DNA of 64,000 nt, taken from Cristatella mucedo (taxonomy: Eukaryota > Bryozoa > Phylactolaemata > Cristatellidae). Shown here piece after piece: positions 22,701-36,800 of the stretch. Position 1 is the stretch's first letter. Each line of letters begins with the position of its first letter. Made by a program: the position numbers and the translations under genes. The stretch is from positions 13,078,501 through 13,142,500 of the forward strand of contig WPIO01000006.1 in NCBI GenBank assembly GCA_009760855.2, given 5' to 3'. The notes beneath the pieces are model-generated. The model was not told the origin of the DNA. It searched no databases and saw nothing but the letters and a program-made list of their open reading frames with translations.

Positions 22701-24778
22701 GCGGCTCAGCCCGCAGCAGCATGTATAACAATAAGACAAGTGTATAGTGTCTTAACAGAGCTAAATCACTTTCTAGGTACGTAACATAGGCTATACAGGA
22801 ATCATGTCTATTGCTTAATAAGAGCAGTGTCAGTATGCTTAAGTGCACATAGATAAATTAAAAGTATACATAAGTTAATTATAAGCATACACAGGTCAAT
22901 TCAAGTGGACCCAGCTAATGCTGCGATGAACGGGTGCGTTTTAGCTATCGCAACATCCTTCAGGAGTGAGTTCCAGGCTTTGACAGCATACGAACTAAAG
23001 TCACGGTCTCCAAATGATTTGAATAAGATTAGCAATGCAGATAAACGACCTGAGTCGTAAAGGCGGCTGGTATCATCCCTAGTCTGACTGGCGACTAGTT
23101 AAGTGAAGTAGGCCGGAGCAAGAGGATGAGGGGACCTAATGACAAGTGATAACACTTTGAAGTCGATGCCCTGCTTGATGGTAAGCCAATGCAGGTCGGT
23201 GAGAAGGGGTGCCATGTGGCCACCGCAACGTTCACAACACACAAGCCTGGCTTCAGAGTTTAGCTCTGACTCTAAGCGCATTATTTTTGTAGGCCGTAAG
23301 ACCTCCGAGCATTGAATGATAGAAGTCGAGACGGGATATTACAAATGCGTGGATAAAAATTAGATGTGGAAACTCTGCCTTAGCAGGCCCAAACAAATTT
23401 TGAAATGTTATGAAGCTGAAGGTACAAACACTTGCCTGTGGAGTTGATGTGTTCGTCTAATGAAGGGTCATTTTTTAACAGGACACCTAGATTGCATGCA
23501 GATGCAACAGGAGATATGCTGACAGCACCCATTTTGAAGGTTAGTTTTTCCTGTGTCTGAGTGGGTTTGAGGCCGCTTGATAAATTCCTCAATAGAATAC
23601 TTTTAAAGACACCTGCATCAATTTTGCCAGCACTAATGCTGGAGTCAGGCTGACAGAATAACTCACGTAAAAAACGCTCACTTGACAATGTTATTGTAAA
23701 CTCGGTTTGACCATAACTAGTTTGGTTATATCGTCATTCAATTTAAGGAAGTTTGCTGCTATCGAAGTGCAAATGCTAGTAACACATATTGCAAAGGAGT
23801 TACGAGAGTTTGATTGGTGTGCTGGTAGACAGCAAGAGATCAAAGCACAGGTATAGCTTCGTGTCATCTGCATTAAAATGAAAGCCTAGATTTTGCTTGG
23901 CGATTACACTGGCAAGAGGGAGAGTTAGAAACAATAAAAAGGGGCTTGACACCTGTGACAATGTGAGACAAAGTAGCTGCAAGGGATAGTATAATTCATG
24001 ACCTCTAAACACTAGAGATTGCTAAGCAGTTTCGATTCAATTTCCTAGATAATAGCTGGCTAGAGTAGCTCAGACAGCTGACTAGCAAACAGGGAAGCTA
24101 GGAAAGCAGCCAACCACTGCTGCCAGCCTAAGGTGACCCACATCCCCCCCCCCCCGAAGGGGGCAAGCCCCCATTGATCCTTTGCTACGATTGGCCAATG
24201 GCTGATTGAGGGAATGATTAAACCATCTTGAAAGAATCGGCCTAGAGGCTTGGGCCAACGCCGATTAAAACAAAATGAGCTACTTTATCTCAAATCGAGT
24301 CACGACATGCACTGAATGCAGCGATGCCCACGTGATTTTATCTTGCCTTTTCTTTGTTTATATCAGCAGTGGAATCGTGTTCGTCAGTGACACATGACGA
24401 CGGGTTTGCCACTGAAACAAACCCTCTTGTATAGATGTCACACATTTTTGCTCACGTAACCTTGGGCTTCACATTCCGTGAGCTGGCTCATTGCTGATAA
24501 CGTGCTACCTATTTGCCGCAACCACTTAAGCTCTCCAAGTGTATTCCTGGTCAGTGCTGATAACGTGCTACCTATTTGCCGCAACCACTTAAGCTCTCCA
24601 AGTGTATTCCTGGTCAGCCGAGCTGCCACACTTTGCAAGGGGGCAGCATCAGGTCTCAGACGGGGCTTAAGAAAACAGCCTGCTAGTGAGGATGGGACAT
24701 TGGTACCAAGTACATGGCTAGGAATCTTTTACGAGAGCAGAGCTTAATCTTGACCATAAATGTACACAGAGGTCACCT

Positions 24779-24859
<81 letters not shown>

Positions 24860-27800
24860 CGTCAGCAAACCTGTTTTCATGCCGAAGAAGTGCTAACCAC
24901 GTGAGACCTTTAGCCCCTTTGAAAAAACGATTATGTCCTATTTTTTGGAGAGCTTGGAAGCTCCCGCCTTCATAATGCTGCTGCTGAAAAGCATAATTTG
25001 GGGCTCCCTTTCGGAAATTATGAAGCTTCGAAGCAGAGGAATTAGGCAGGCTTGCCGACTGAGACCGATCGGTTGTGCATTAACATAAAATATAATCGCC
25101 AATTTAAAAAATGGCAGCTCCCTCAGGAAACCGAAACTGACAGCTCGTAACCAAGGCAAAACATTCCTTCACCCTCATTTAGCCTGTTTTTTAAGACAAG
25201 TAGCCCCCCTCTAGAGATGAAGCCTGGATGTTGCAAGCCATTGGCCCCGGCAGGCCTTTAGACCAGATTTACAAGCGCCAAAGGCAAGGTGACGACCCAG
25301 GTCACGGATTCGAGTCCTGCGGCTGGCACTTCTTCATCGCTGGCTTCAAGCAGTGACGATGGCCACTTGAGTTCTTCTGCTGCTACATAACTGAGTCCGC
25401 TAAATCAGCTGACCTTTACGAGCTGAAGGAACTTTCTTAGTGGAGCGACTGTGTCATGTCACTTCCGTTAGCCCTCTTGGATGGGCCAAAGTGTCCCAGG
25501 TCCCCTTCCTGAAACTGCGACTAGTACCAAGTGAAACTGAAGACAGAAGAACGAACTGAAAGACGAATGGATGCTGAGTGTCCACAGGAAAGTGTCCAGC
25601 CATCTATCCACTGAGTGCCGATCGCTCAGCAGGCTTTCATCAGCCTATTCAAGCCAGGCTGCACAGTTCCACGTGCGAGTACATCGAATGAGGTGACGTG
25701 GATGACGCGATGACGTGGATGCGCGTAGAAAGCAACCGAGCAGCAGACGTTACTGCAGGACACGAGGTGCTTAAAGTGCCCCGCCGGAGTGGGCAGCACA
25801 CGGAAACAGCCGTGCACCGACTTCTCCTCTCGATGCCTCGAGTTCTCTAATCGAAGCCGCGAGCTGCCATTGCCGCCCTGCTGCGCTTACCTGGGCAGAC
25901 GAGACAAAGAACGCCTGCTGCCACGTGCCGAGACCCACGACTTCGGGCAGCAGCTTCTCTGCACCGTGATTCTTCAGCCACCGCTCGTAGGCCTGCATCG
26001 GCGAGCACATGGGACCGTCAGGCGGACCGACGCCCATTCGCGGTACCGAGCCGACGCAAGTGCAAACATCCAGCCAGCGCAGCGCACGCCCAACGCCCGC
26101 ACGCACGTGGCACGCAAAAAATAAAGCGCAGCAAGCCAGAACGAACCAACAACGCCTAGGGAAGAACCAGAACGAACCGACAACGCCGAGGGAAGAACCT
26201 GAACGAACCGATAACGCCGAGGGAAGTGCGAAGGGCACACGAGTCGCAAAGGGCGCAGCCTGCAGCTCGGATGAAGCTAAACTGGCTGACGCTGGGGGAG
26301 AGGCGGAGCGCGGGCATGAAGCGGCTACGGTCACCGGTCCACTAGTCTGGCGGAGACTCTCACGTCCACGGCATGGCGCTCTGCTAATGGACCGCGAGTA
26401 CGAGTGCTCGGGTTCACTATCGTTAAGTGTGCCAACTGCTGCTGGAACGGCAGCGCCGGAGAAGGTGGGCTCTTTAATTAAAGAGAACTCGCCACAGTCA
26501 GCTCTGCCGCAAGTAAGACAGAGCTTGGGGATGCCAACCGCTGTGTCAAAGCATTTAGCATTCAGCCGCCTGCGCTGTTTGATATTGCAGAGTCGTTGAT
26601 GTCGTGACTTTGAAACGGGAAGTCAGGATTTGGCCGGCAAACAAAAAGTCGGCCATGCAAATGGAGCAGCAAGCCAACTACAGAAACAATAGTTTAAAGA
26701 CCAGGCGAAAATTCGAGGGTTTTTTGCATGCCTGGGGCATGGAAGCAGAACTGGCTTGAAAGAGCACTGCATCTCAGTAATGAATTTCTTCGGTCATCTG
26801 GACCCTTACAAAAATATAACCAAGTTGGCATGGTCGTACTTCTGATGCACATGTGAAGACCGGCGCAGTGACTACTAAATCCTGCTAGCCTCAAATGTGA
26901 CTACTAAATCTTGCTAGCCCCACATATGCCAAGACAAAAGTCAATAACGCATGCGTCAGCTTCAAAGTGTGATTCTAGCCAGTTGTGTATGAAGGTGCGG
27001 AAGGCACACTCATACCTATCATGCTTAGGCAAGCATGCTAAAGTGCGCTAGAAGAAACTCGAAGCCATCGGTCAGCGGGTCATTTGGTAAATCACGTGCA
27101 CTGAATCATGCACAGATAAGCATGCAAAGCATACAGGAAAAACAGATAAGTTCTCAGGCGGTAACATGGCCATACATGCAAGCCGTAAGTAAGCAAGCAA
27201 GTAAAACGCCACGTTGCGACTATGTGCTTTACTTCACATGCCAAGACACACTCTACCAGACAAAAGCCTGCATGTCTAGGCAGCGCATTGGGGAGATAAA
27301 TAGCAAGTGCCAATGGTTCGAGCAGGCCATTCAACAGAGCACACTTTAATGATTGTACTTGAGTGCAGTAGCAGCAGACAAATTCAAGATGAAGGCAGAG
27401 AGGAGTACCTCAAGAATGCCACAGGCTAAGAAAGACTTCCCTGACTAGGCACCACAAAGTAACGGCACCGATGCTGGGCTGCCTGCTGCTACAGTGCAAA
27501 GCCGTTGGCATGGTCCTAGAACGGAGTTATTCAAAAGCCTCACTTACATGGCAGCAGAAGAGCCTTAACGGCTATTGCCACCGCTTGCTGTGAGTATGTA
27601 TCTCCGTCAGTAACTCCACAAAGTCATAAAGACCATGTGGGTGTTACGCAGGAGAGTTTTGTATAGCGCACTCACAGCCTAAGCTGCTTTCGGTACGCAT
27701 TCGGTAGCCAACAGACTTCGTCTCACGCAACAAAGAGAAAGTGGGAAGCATAGCAGAGTTAGAAGAGCAGTTGAGGTAGTGAGTAGCATAGAAGTAGCAG

Positions 27801-30800
27801 TTCAGGACCGCTGAAAAAGATGTGCCATAGTCGGCAGTTGGAGAGTAGATGTCGTTGCGTAAGAATTGTGGAAGCGAGTTCCACAGTCTAGGACCTGCCG
27901 AGCTAAAGCTTCTGTCGCCAACTGTCTTTAAGCGGAGGAATTGGACAGCTAATTTATTGTCCACACAGGACCTGAGGGCGCGAACAGGCTGAAACTGATG
28001 CAGCAGTTCAGCTAGGTACGAAGGAGCCAAGCCGTGGTGGACCTTGTGGGTCAGCGTAAGAACTTTGCTCTGTATCCTTTGCTCAACCGGCAACCATCCT
28101 AGCTCTTTCAGCAAAGGTGACACGTGCTCAAACCACTGGGACTTGAAGACCAGCCTTGCAGCCATATTCATAGTCCGCTGTGGTGGCGTAATAGCTTTCT
28201 TTGGCAGCCCAGCCAAAAGGGAATTACAATAATCAAGCCGAGACAGAACTAAAGAGCTAGTTAAATTTTTTACAAGCCACTGTGGGAGACAGCTTCTAAT
28301 CTTGGATAGGGATCGGATGTGATGGCTAGCTGTAGAGGCAGTCTTCTGAATAAAGCTTTTGAAATTGAGGCAGCTGTCGAACACGACACCTAGATTACAA
28401 GCACGTGGTGAAGGTCGCACAATAGCATCACCTATTAGAACAGCAAAGCCTTTTAATCCAGCCACGCGCTTAGGGTGTCCTATGAGAAGCAGTTCGGTTT
28501 TATCATCACTTAATTTCAGGAAGTTTTCCGACATCCAGGATCGAATATCGGCAAGGCAAGCATTCAGTTTCTCAGTTGCTGCAGCAGATTCCGACGGTTT
28601 AAATGACAAATACAACTGAGTATCGTCAGCATAAAACTGATATCCTATTCCATGGGCCTTAATCACTTTTCCCAGAGGTTGCGTATAAATGGAGAACAGC
28701 AAGGGACCAAGTACAGACCCTTGAGGGACTCCACAGGTCACCCTTCTCATGTCTGAGACCTGACCCCCACACGACACGGATTGAACACGATCAGACAAGT
28801 ATGATTTAAACCACGCCAGTGCTTCGTCTGCCAGACCGATCGTTGTTCTCAATCGTTCAAGCAGAACTTCGTGATCAATGGTGTCGAAGGCAGCAGACAG
28901 ATCTAGCAGAGCTAAGGCAGTGACATTCCCGTCGTCGTTGCCACGTAGAATGTCATTGTTAACACGGAGGAGGGCAGTTTCAGTAGAGTGCTGCCTCTTG
29001 AAACCTGATTGAAATGTTTCTGACATTCCATTATTTTCAATATGTTCAACTAGCTGCTTAGCAACAATTTTTTCAAGAATCTTTGATAAGAACGAAAGAA
29101 GGGAAACTGGACGATAGTTTGCTAGGACCTCTGTGTCTAATCCAGGCTTTTAAGGAATAGGTCTAACGATTGCCGATTTGAAGGACTTGGGGACGACCCC
29201 TTTTCCCAAAGAAGCATTAAAAATCTTGGTTATGGCAGGGCTAAGTTGGTCTGCAAGTGAAGACCACAGAGATGAAGGTATATGGTCTTCAGGAGACGAG
29301 CTCTTTTTGCTAGACCTTATTAAGGCAGCCACATCACAGGCAGAAACACCGGAGAACCTTCTAAGAAAGGTCACAGGTTGAGGAACGGCGATTGCTTTGG
29401 TCGGAGGGGGCTTAATGGAGGCACGAATGTGCACAATTTTTTCAGTAAAGAAGGCTGAAAACTTTTCGGCTGAGCCCTTAATATCTGGGGAGTCAGACCT
29501 GGCAGCATTGGCCAGTAATTGGTTTACTGTCTTATAAATCTGTTTAGTGTCCGACTGGCAGGAATTCAGTTTTCTAATGAAAAAAGAAGCCCTGGCTTTT
29601 TTAAGCTTTCGGGTGTAAACTCGAAGGAAGTCTTTAAAATTGACTAGGTCTGCCTCAGACCCCGATTTCTTGAAACGACGTTCCAGCCTGCGCTTAACAC
29701 AGCGCATCTTAAGGAGTTTTGTTTGTAAATTGAAAGGAATCTCGACGACTTTGAACACGGATAGAGCGAACGGGAGCATGCTTGTCAAGAGCACTCCTGA
29801 GTGTCATGTTCATCGCATCAGTGAGGGTATCGAGGCTGCCGGTCGAGTCTGAATGCAGATCAAGAAGGCCTGCATCACAAACAGATTTCAAAAACTTGTC
29901 CATGTCAATGCTTTGTAAGTTACGTCGTTTGGCAAATTCGACATTGCCCTGCACGTACGAGGGAGCAGGAACAGTAAACGAGACCGAACAATGATCTGAG
30001 AGGGTCAGTGGGCACACCACAAAGTCAGTGGGGAGGACATCCTTAGTGATCACGAGATCTAGAATGTGGCCACCGACGTGGGTGCTATGATTAACGTGTT
30101 GGGCCAAACCAAGATTCTCCAGACCGTCAAGAAATGAGCGGACCTGGCTGTTGCTAGGGTTGTCAGCGTGAATATTGAAGTCTCCTACAATCAGTAGCGG
30201 CCTGTCACACACAAATATTTTAGCGAGGAACTCTGAAAACTCCTCTATAAACAAGTTTAGACAGCCAGAAGGAGGCCGGTATATCACAACGGTGAGAGGC
30301 ATTGTCTTTGATGAAGACCTGATAGCAACCGATTCAAACGATAACACATGCGAGAAACTGCACATTTTATAGCCAAACGATTCGCGAACAACAATTGCAA
30401 CCCCGCCACCAACCTTGTCAGAACGCATGGACTGATAGAATGAGAACCCGGGTGGGGTGGTCTCGGAAATACAGCTACTGGAACAAGGCGTCATCCAGGT
30501 TTCGGTAATAAGAGATCGCCTGCTGCAGGACTCTAACCCGCGACCTGGGTCGTAAAGAGCAAGCGATCGCCACTAGGCTAAGACCCAGGGGACCATTCAA
30601 TCTGATTGGCACGATCAGTCAAGATGAAGTTTAGCCCCGTCTTACAAGTTGTCTGGCTTTTTCAGGATGCACATTGTTCAAACACAAATTACAAATTCAA
30701 ATACACATGTTCAAAGTATATTCATTGGTCATCGATTTCCTTGGAAGGCACAAGAATAGTTTGATAATAACAATAATGATAATATATATTTGGTTATAGA

Positions 30801-33800
30801 ACCCTCTGAGAACTCAATCTCTTACTAGGCACTTTACATTTGCTGTAAAGGAAGCATGATCAGATCGTTAGCAGTAGCATGCTCAATGAATAACAAACAT
30901 AACATTGTTAGGGGTGACTTGCACAGGGTCAGCATGCAAATATGGTTGGCGGTTGTCAGCGCGCACAAGCAGACAAACGACGAATCACATGGACCCACTA
31001 AACGCTATGATAAATAGATGCGTTTTTAGTTTCTTTTTAAATGTGGTCAAGTCAGGAGGTGTCGTGATGCAAGTCAGAAATGCGTTCTAGGCTTTGGGAG
31101 CATACGAACTAAAGGCAGGGTCTCCAAAGGATTTTCGGATCGTATGAGGTACGGGTAAACGATTAAATTCCGAAAAGCAGTTGGTACGATGCTAAGCCCG
31201 GTGGGGGAGTAGGTGTGATAGGTAGGCTGGAGCCAAAGAATGAAGGGACCTAAGTGAATGATAAAACCTTGAAGTCGATCGTTACTGGACTGGGAGCCAG
31301 TGCAGGTCGGCGAGAAGTCGTGTAATGTGGCAGCTTCGACGCTCACGACAGACAAGCCTAGCTGCAGAGTTTTGCACCAGCTGTAAGAGCTTGATTGCAC
31401 CGGCCGGTATACTAGCAAGCAGTGAGTTACAGAAGTCGAGACGGAATGTCACAAATGCATGGACCAATTTATATGTGGTATCCCTGTCTAAACAAGTCCA
31501 AATTTGAGCAATGTTATGTAGCTGAAAGCTGGCAAACGTGACCGGAGAGCAGATGTGCTCATCTAATGAAAGGTCACTTTGGAACAGGACACCTAGATTG
31601 TGTGCAGATTCAACAAGAAATATGCTGGCAGAGCCGACTGAGAGAATTACAATTTCCAATTTCTGAATCACGCTTAGTTAGCCCATAACTAGCAAGTTAG
31701 TTATGTCATTCAATTGAAGAAAGTTTGCTGCCGTCCATGTTCGGATGTCATCAATACACACAGCGAGGAAGCTGAGAGAATTGGATGTGCGGGAGGGCTA
31801 GGAGCAGTCAAAGCAATGGTACAACTGAGTATCATCTGCATGGAAGTGAAAGCCTAGATTGTGCCTGGCAATCACATCGGCTAGAGGGAGAGTATAAACC
31901 GTGAAAAGAAAGTGACCAAGCACAGCACCTTGAGGTACCCCTGAGCATCGCAGTTGCCACATTACTCCACTTCTCGCCGACCTGCACTGGCTACCAGTCA
32001 AGCAACGGATTGACTTCAAGGTTTTGTCGCTCACTTTTAGGTCCCTTCATTCTTTGGCTCCAGCCTATCTCTCAGATATACTACCCCATCAGGCCAAGCA
32101 TCGTACCACCCGCTTTTCGGAATCCAACAGTCTACAAATACCTCGTACAAACCTCAAATCCTTTGGAGACCGTGCATTTAGTTCATATGCTCCCAAAGCC
32201 TGGAACTCCCTCCCGACCTGTGTCAGAACATCCCCTGACCTGACCACATTTAAAAGGAACCTAAAAACACACCTATTTAGGACAGCATTTAGTGGGTCCC
32301 TGTGATTCGTCCTTGATGTGCTCATGCGTGCTGACACTGTGCATGCTGCCACTAACCACATTTGCATGCTGACCCTGTGCATGTCACCCCTAACCATATT
32401 ATTCATTTCGTTTGTTTTTCAAGCATGATTTTACTTACCATTCAATTGCATTTCACTTTACAGCAAATGTAAAGCACCTAGAGAGAGATTAAGTTCTCTG
32501 AGGGCGCTTTATCAAGTGAATTATTATTATTATTATTATTATTACCCCATGCATCAGAGGTTCCTCGGACGACCTTTGTCCATTCACATCAATACTCGGG
32601 AGTCTCCCACTGATATAGGATCTTAACCATTTCAACGCAGTGTCAGTGATGCCCACGCGAGATGAGAGGCACCCAAAAATGACTTGGGGATCAACAGTAA
32701 CAAAAGCTACCAAAAGATCGAGCAAAACAAGCTGAGATTACCTAAGTCTGCATTCCTAATGAGGTCGTTATACATGCTAAGCAATGCCGACTCTGGAGTG
32801 ATTAGCTCCAAAGCCAGACTGAAACTTACTATGCTAATGATGATATTACTGGTCGGCAGCAATTAAAGAATTCGAGCTTGATAAGGTTTGAATACATCCC
32901 ATAATCCGATACGAATGCTGACTAACCCTATGCGAGACTGCAAGCACTAGGTCTAATGCATGGCCTGTTTAGTCGGTAGGCCCCACCGATTGCTTAGTCA
33001 GATTGCCTCACTCTCTGCGGAAAACAGGGAATATGATTATCTGCACCGGAGAGAGTCCTGCTCTTTCTCTCAACTAAGAAGTTCAGTTTGAAGTGCAAAC
33101 TGATGGTATTTAAGAAAGTCGAAATAGTAGTGAGGCGTCGATTAAGCGAAGTTGAGTGGTCCAAATCACGAAGCAACAGTCTGTAAGCCATTGGTTAATC
33201 TAACTGAATGCAATTTGAGAGGTGCTATTGGTAGATGAGATGCTACAGAAAGTGTTGCGCTGCCTGAAGTTTGGGATACCGCATACACGTAATACACGTG
33301 ATACTACTGCTATACCACTGTTAACTCCTAGCATTGTTCGATCCGACCCAGTAATCCGTTTCTCAGAGCAAGCTCACATGGAAAGGTGCCCGAATACCAC
33401 ACCCCAATTTTGTTCGGTTAGCAGCCAGATTGAACCGTCAATTTATTTCAGTTCTATCAATCGATTTTCAAGCAGATGTTAAGGACTAGAGATGGAAAAG
33501 TCAGCTAGGGTAGGTTGCTGCATCAACAGTTCCACACTGCAATGCCTACAGTAAAAAAAAAAGCTAGTCTCGGATAGGAGACGAGACCTGTCATTGCATA
33601 ACAAACCATTGACTTTGCAGAAGAATTTTCAGAGTGACAAAACCTTTTTATACAGAAATTATGTTTCTTTGCCAGCATATTTAATTTTTCGGCCACTCTG
33701 TTTGCCCTGAGGTCACTTTCGACCACTTCATAGATTAGCAGCTTAGCAGCTCAAGAAGCTCCTAGTGCCAAGCTCTGTCTCACTACCTAAAAAAGCAGCC

Positions 33801-36800
33801 ACCAGCTACTAGCTGCAAAATACTACTGCATGTTACATAAAATAGACTGCAATCTAGTCAAGTGCCTCAACTAACAAGACTCACATCTGTTAAGCAGTCT
33901 GCAGGAAAAGATAAGAGTAGGATGGCTACTGCTTTCAATTTAAACAGCACCTTCGGAGATGTAATCCAGGCTCAGATCGTAGGCTATCACCACTATGCCA
34001 ACGACACCTAGCTGTGCTTACAGTTCAAATCATCGAAATCAGCTTTGGCAATTAATAAAATGAACTTTTGCCTAGTAGACGCTCGGCTCTGGATGTACAG
34101 TAGGTCAATTTCCTTAAACTAGTCGTCGACAAATCCCTCTCAAAAGAAACCCTAAGCGAATGGCTAAAATATGTCGCAATGCTCTTCTAATTGGGGAGCC
34201 ATCGAGCTCGAGCATCGTCTAGCACACGTAATTTAGGCGACTTTTTATGCTAATGTTTAAAGTTGTATTCAGACGACGATGAATTTTGCATGGAGTTTTC
34301 GGCCAAGTTTCGGTCGGGTTCGAACCAGATTCGAAAGTCAGATCAGAATCGGGACGACACTGACACACACTTTCAAAGTTCAAATCGAAATTGGCCAATA
34401 CCTCAGAATCACGATGAACGGCAACACCACCTGATCAAGCAAGAGCTGAAGAAGTGGCACGAGCTGATGGAGATGCCTGCGTATGTGATTCGAGACAACG
34501 TCTCAGGCAAGAACAACGAAATCTGCGTGTGGATATGGGTGTATATCCTGTGACCGAACTTCTGAGCGATGTGTGGGCATGGGTGGGCAGGCCCGGCACG
34601 CTTTAGCAATGGTGGCCCGTGGGTACCCACCCAAATGGCAATTGAGGGCTCTGCTACTTAGTAATCAATCGATAGATTAAAATTTTTACTTCCTTATAAT
34701 TACTGAGGCACACGCTTAACAACTGTCATGCACTGCTACTTCTATGCAGCCCACTTCCATGACATAGCTAAGCTTCTCACTTACTCTCTGTTGCAAGTCT
34801 GCTGGCTACCATATTGGCAAATATACCATATATCAAATGTCACCGAGGCTGTTAGTGCGTTACAAAAAAATCTCACCAGCATACATTTTTTTGGCTTTCC
34901 GGAGTTACAGGCTGAGATGAACAGCCAGTGAACAAGTCTTGGAGCCAGTTTGTGCTTATCATTACAAGCTATTCGGCATCAAAATATTTCTTGCAGATCT
35001 CTATGGATGAAACAGAAGCTACTGACATTATAGACCAAGCACAGTAGGCCTAGTGAAATTCTTGTGGCTGAGCATGCTAACAAGCTAGCAACTAGTTACA
35101 CCAGCAATCTCCACTATGCATTCATTAAGCTAGATCATTCAGCCTCACCCAGCCTGTGAACCCTACCCGATAAGCCGATTTCAAGCCACCGTTGTCAGCC
35201 AAGTTTTCGCTTAGCGTCAGATTTCCGTCGACCTACAAAAGGAGACCAAAATAATACAATCTGCTCCGAGCGCCTCACTGGCTTGCAAGGCACGAAAACA
35301 AACAAGGAATGTAAAAACTAGTGGTTATAATAGTACTAATAAGTTGTAATACTCATAGTAAGAACAAAACGTAATTAGACATTTGTATGGCACCCTATGA
35401 GAACCAAGTCTCTTTCTAGGCACTCTATAAACTCTGGATAGGATGCCTATCAATAGGTTAACGATAACATGCACAGTCCCAGCTTAAACAAGCAAATAAA
35501 GAATTAACAATAAGGAGTGAGCAAATGCTGTGAGGAAGAGGTAGGCTTTTAGCTTCTTTTTAAATGTCGTTAAGTCAAAGGACGTCAGTTGGAAATGAAT
35601 CCTCAGCTTTATGAGCATATGAGCCAAAGTCTCGGTCTAAAAGGAATTAAGGTTGGTTAGGCTCTCAGCTAAATGATTTGAGTCAGACGAGCAGGTGGTA
35701 CTATGCCTAGCCTGATTGCAAAGCAGTTCTGATAACTAGGATGCAGCAACACAACAAAGGGACCTAGAAGCGAGTGAAAAGTCGATACGCTGCTTTAAAT
35801 GCCTCGTTTCCAAGTTTTGCGCCAACTCCAAATGTCATATGGTACTGGCCAGAAGACTAAAGTATTGAGTTAAAGAAGCCTAGGCGGTACATCGCTAATG
35901 CAAGAACCAGTTTGCAAGTGCTTTCCTTGTGTAAGCACCCACTGAAAGTAGGCATATTTGACTGTCAAGCTAACGTGGTCAGCTAGCAAAAGTTCATTTA
36001 AACACACTGCCCAGGTTGCATGTCAGAAGCCATAAGAGATATGACGGGCAAGCTCGTTTTGAGGAATAAGCTCTCCAATTTCTTCGAAACACTAGGTGTG
36101 CCAATGACTAGAAAGTTGGTTTTATCGTCATTTAACTCCAGAAAGTTCTCTTCCATCCAGGTAGTAATAATAATAATAATAACGCACTTGATAAAGCGCC
36201 CTCAGAGAACTTAATCTCTCTCTAGGCGCTTTACATTTGCTGCAAAGGGAAATGCAATTGAATGGTAGGTAAAATCATGCTTGAAAAACAAACAAAATGA
36301 ATAACATGGTTAGGGGTGACATGCACAGGGTCAGCATGCAAATGTGGTTAGTGGCAGCATGCACAGTGTCAGCATGCATAAGCACATCAAGGACGAATCA
36401 CAGGGACCCACTAAATGCTGTCCTAAATAGGTGTGTTTTTAGGTTCCTTTTAAATGTGGTCAGGTCAGGGGATGTTCTGACGCAGGTCGAGAGGGAGTTC
36501 CAAGCTTTGGGAGCATACGAACTAAATGCACGGTCTCCAAAGGATTTGAGGTTTGTACGAGGTATTTGTAGACTGTTGGATTCCGAAAAGCGGGTGGTAC
36601 GATGCTTGGCCTGATGGGGGAGTATGTCGGAGAGATAGGCTGGAGCCATAGAATGAAGGGACCTAAAAGTGAGCGACAAAACCTTGAAGTCAATCCGCTG
36701 CTTGACTGGTAGCCAGTGCAGGTCGGTGAGAAGTGGCGTACAGCAGGTGTAAATGCCAGCATTATAAGTGTTGAAATAACAAAAATAATAACAATACTAC

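Larger units (their letters stand above)
23971..25254. other. M13 peptidase intron: tandem duplication and (GT)n, no exon
   Basis: Holds a poly-C run at 24145-24155, the perfect 63-bp duplication at 24492-24617 and the (GT)n array at 24780-24858. No coding exon recognised. Confidence 0.4.
27610..30515 (-). mobile_element. LINE-B (CR1/L2-like), longest copy: endonuclease plus reverse transcriptase, two breaks
   Basis: On the minus strand: an endonuclease region at 30494-29709 ([33 protein letters not shown]), missing its N-terminal part; a linker and early reverse transcriptase at 29794-29150 ([24 protein letters not shown]); and the reverse transcriptase at 29147-27644 ([45 protein letters not shown]). 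A frameshift separates the first two blocks and a single TAA at 29150-29148 separates the last two, so the copy is inactive. The 5' end abuts a SINE-B at 30515. The 3' end resembles GCGCTATACAAA. Confidence 0.93.

Noticed and set aside
26009-26599. Plus-strand open frame of 196 codons
   Set aside because: It runs antisense over the tenth M13 exon and the 31-bp repeats in GC-rich sequence and has no domain or splice context.
34263-34553. 96-codon plus-strand frame ending in [20 protein letters not shown] plus a short tail
   Set aside because: Composition looks protein-like, but there are no flanking splice signals joining it to other exons and no family match.
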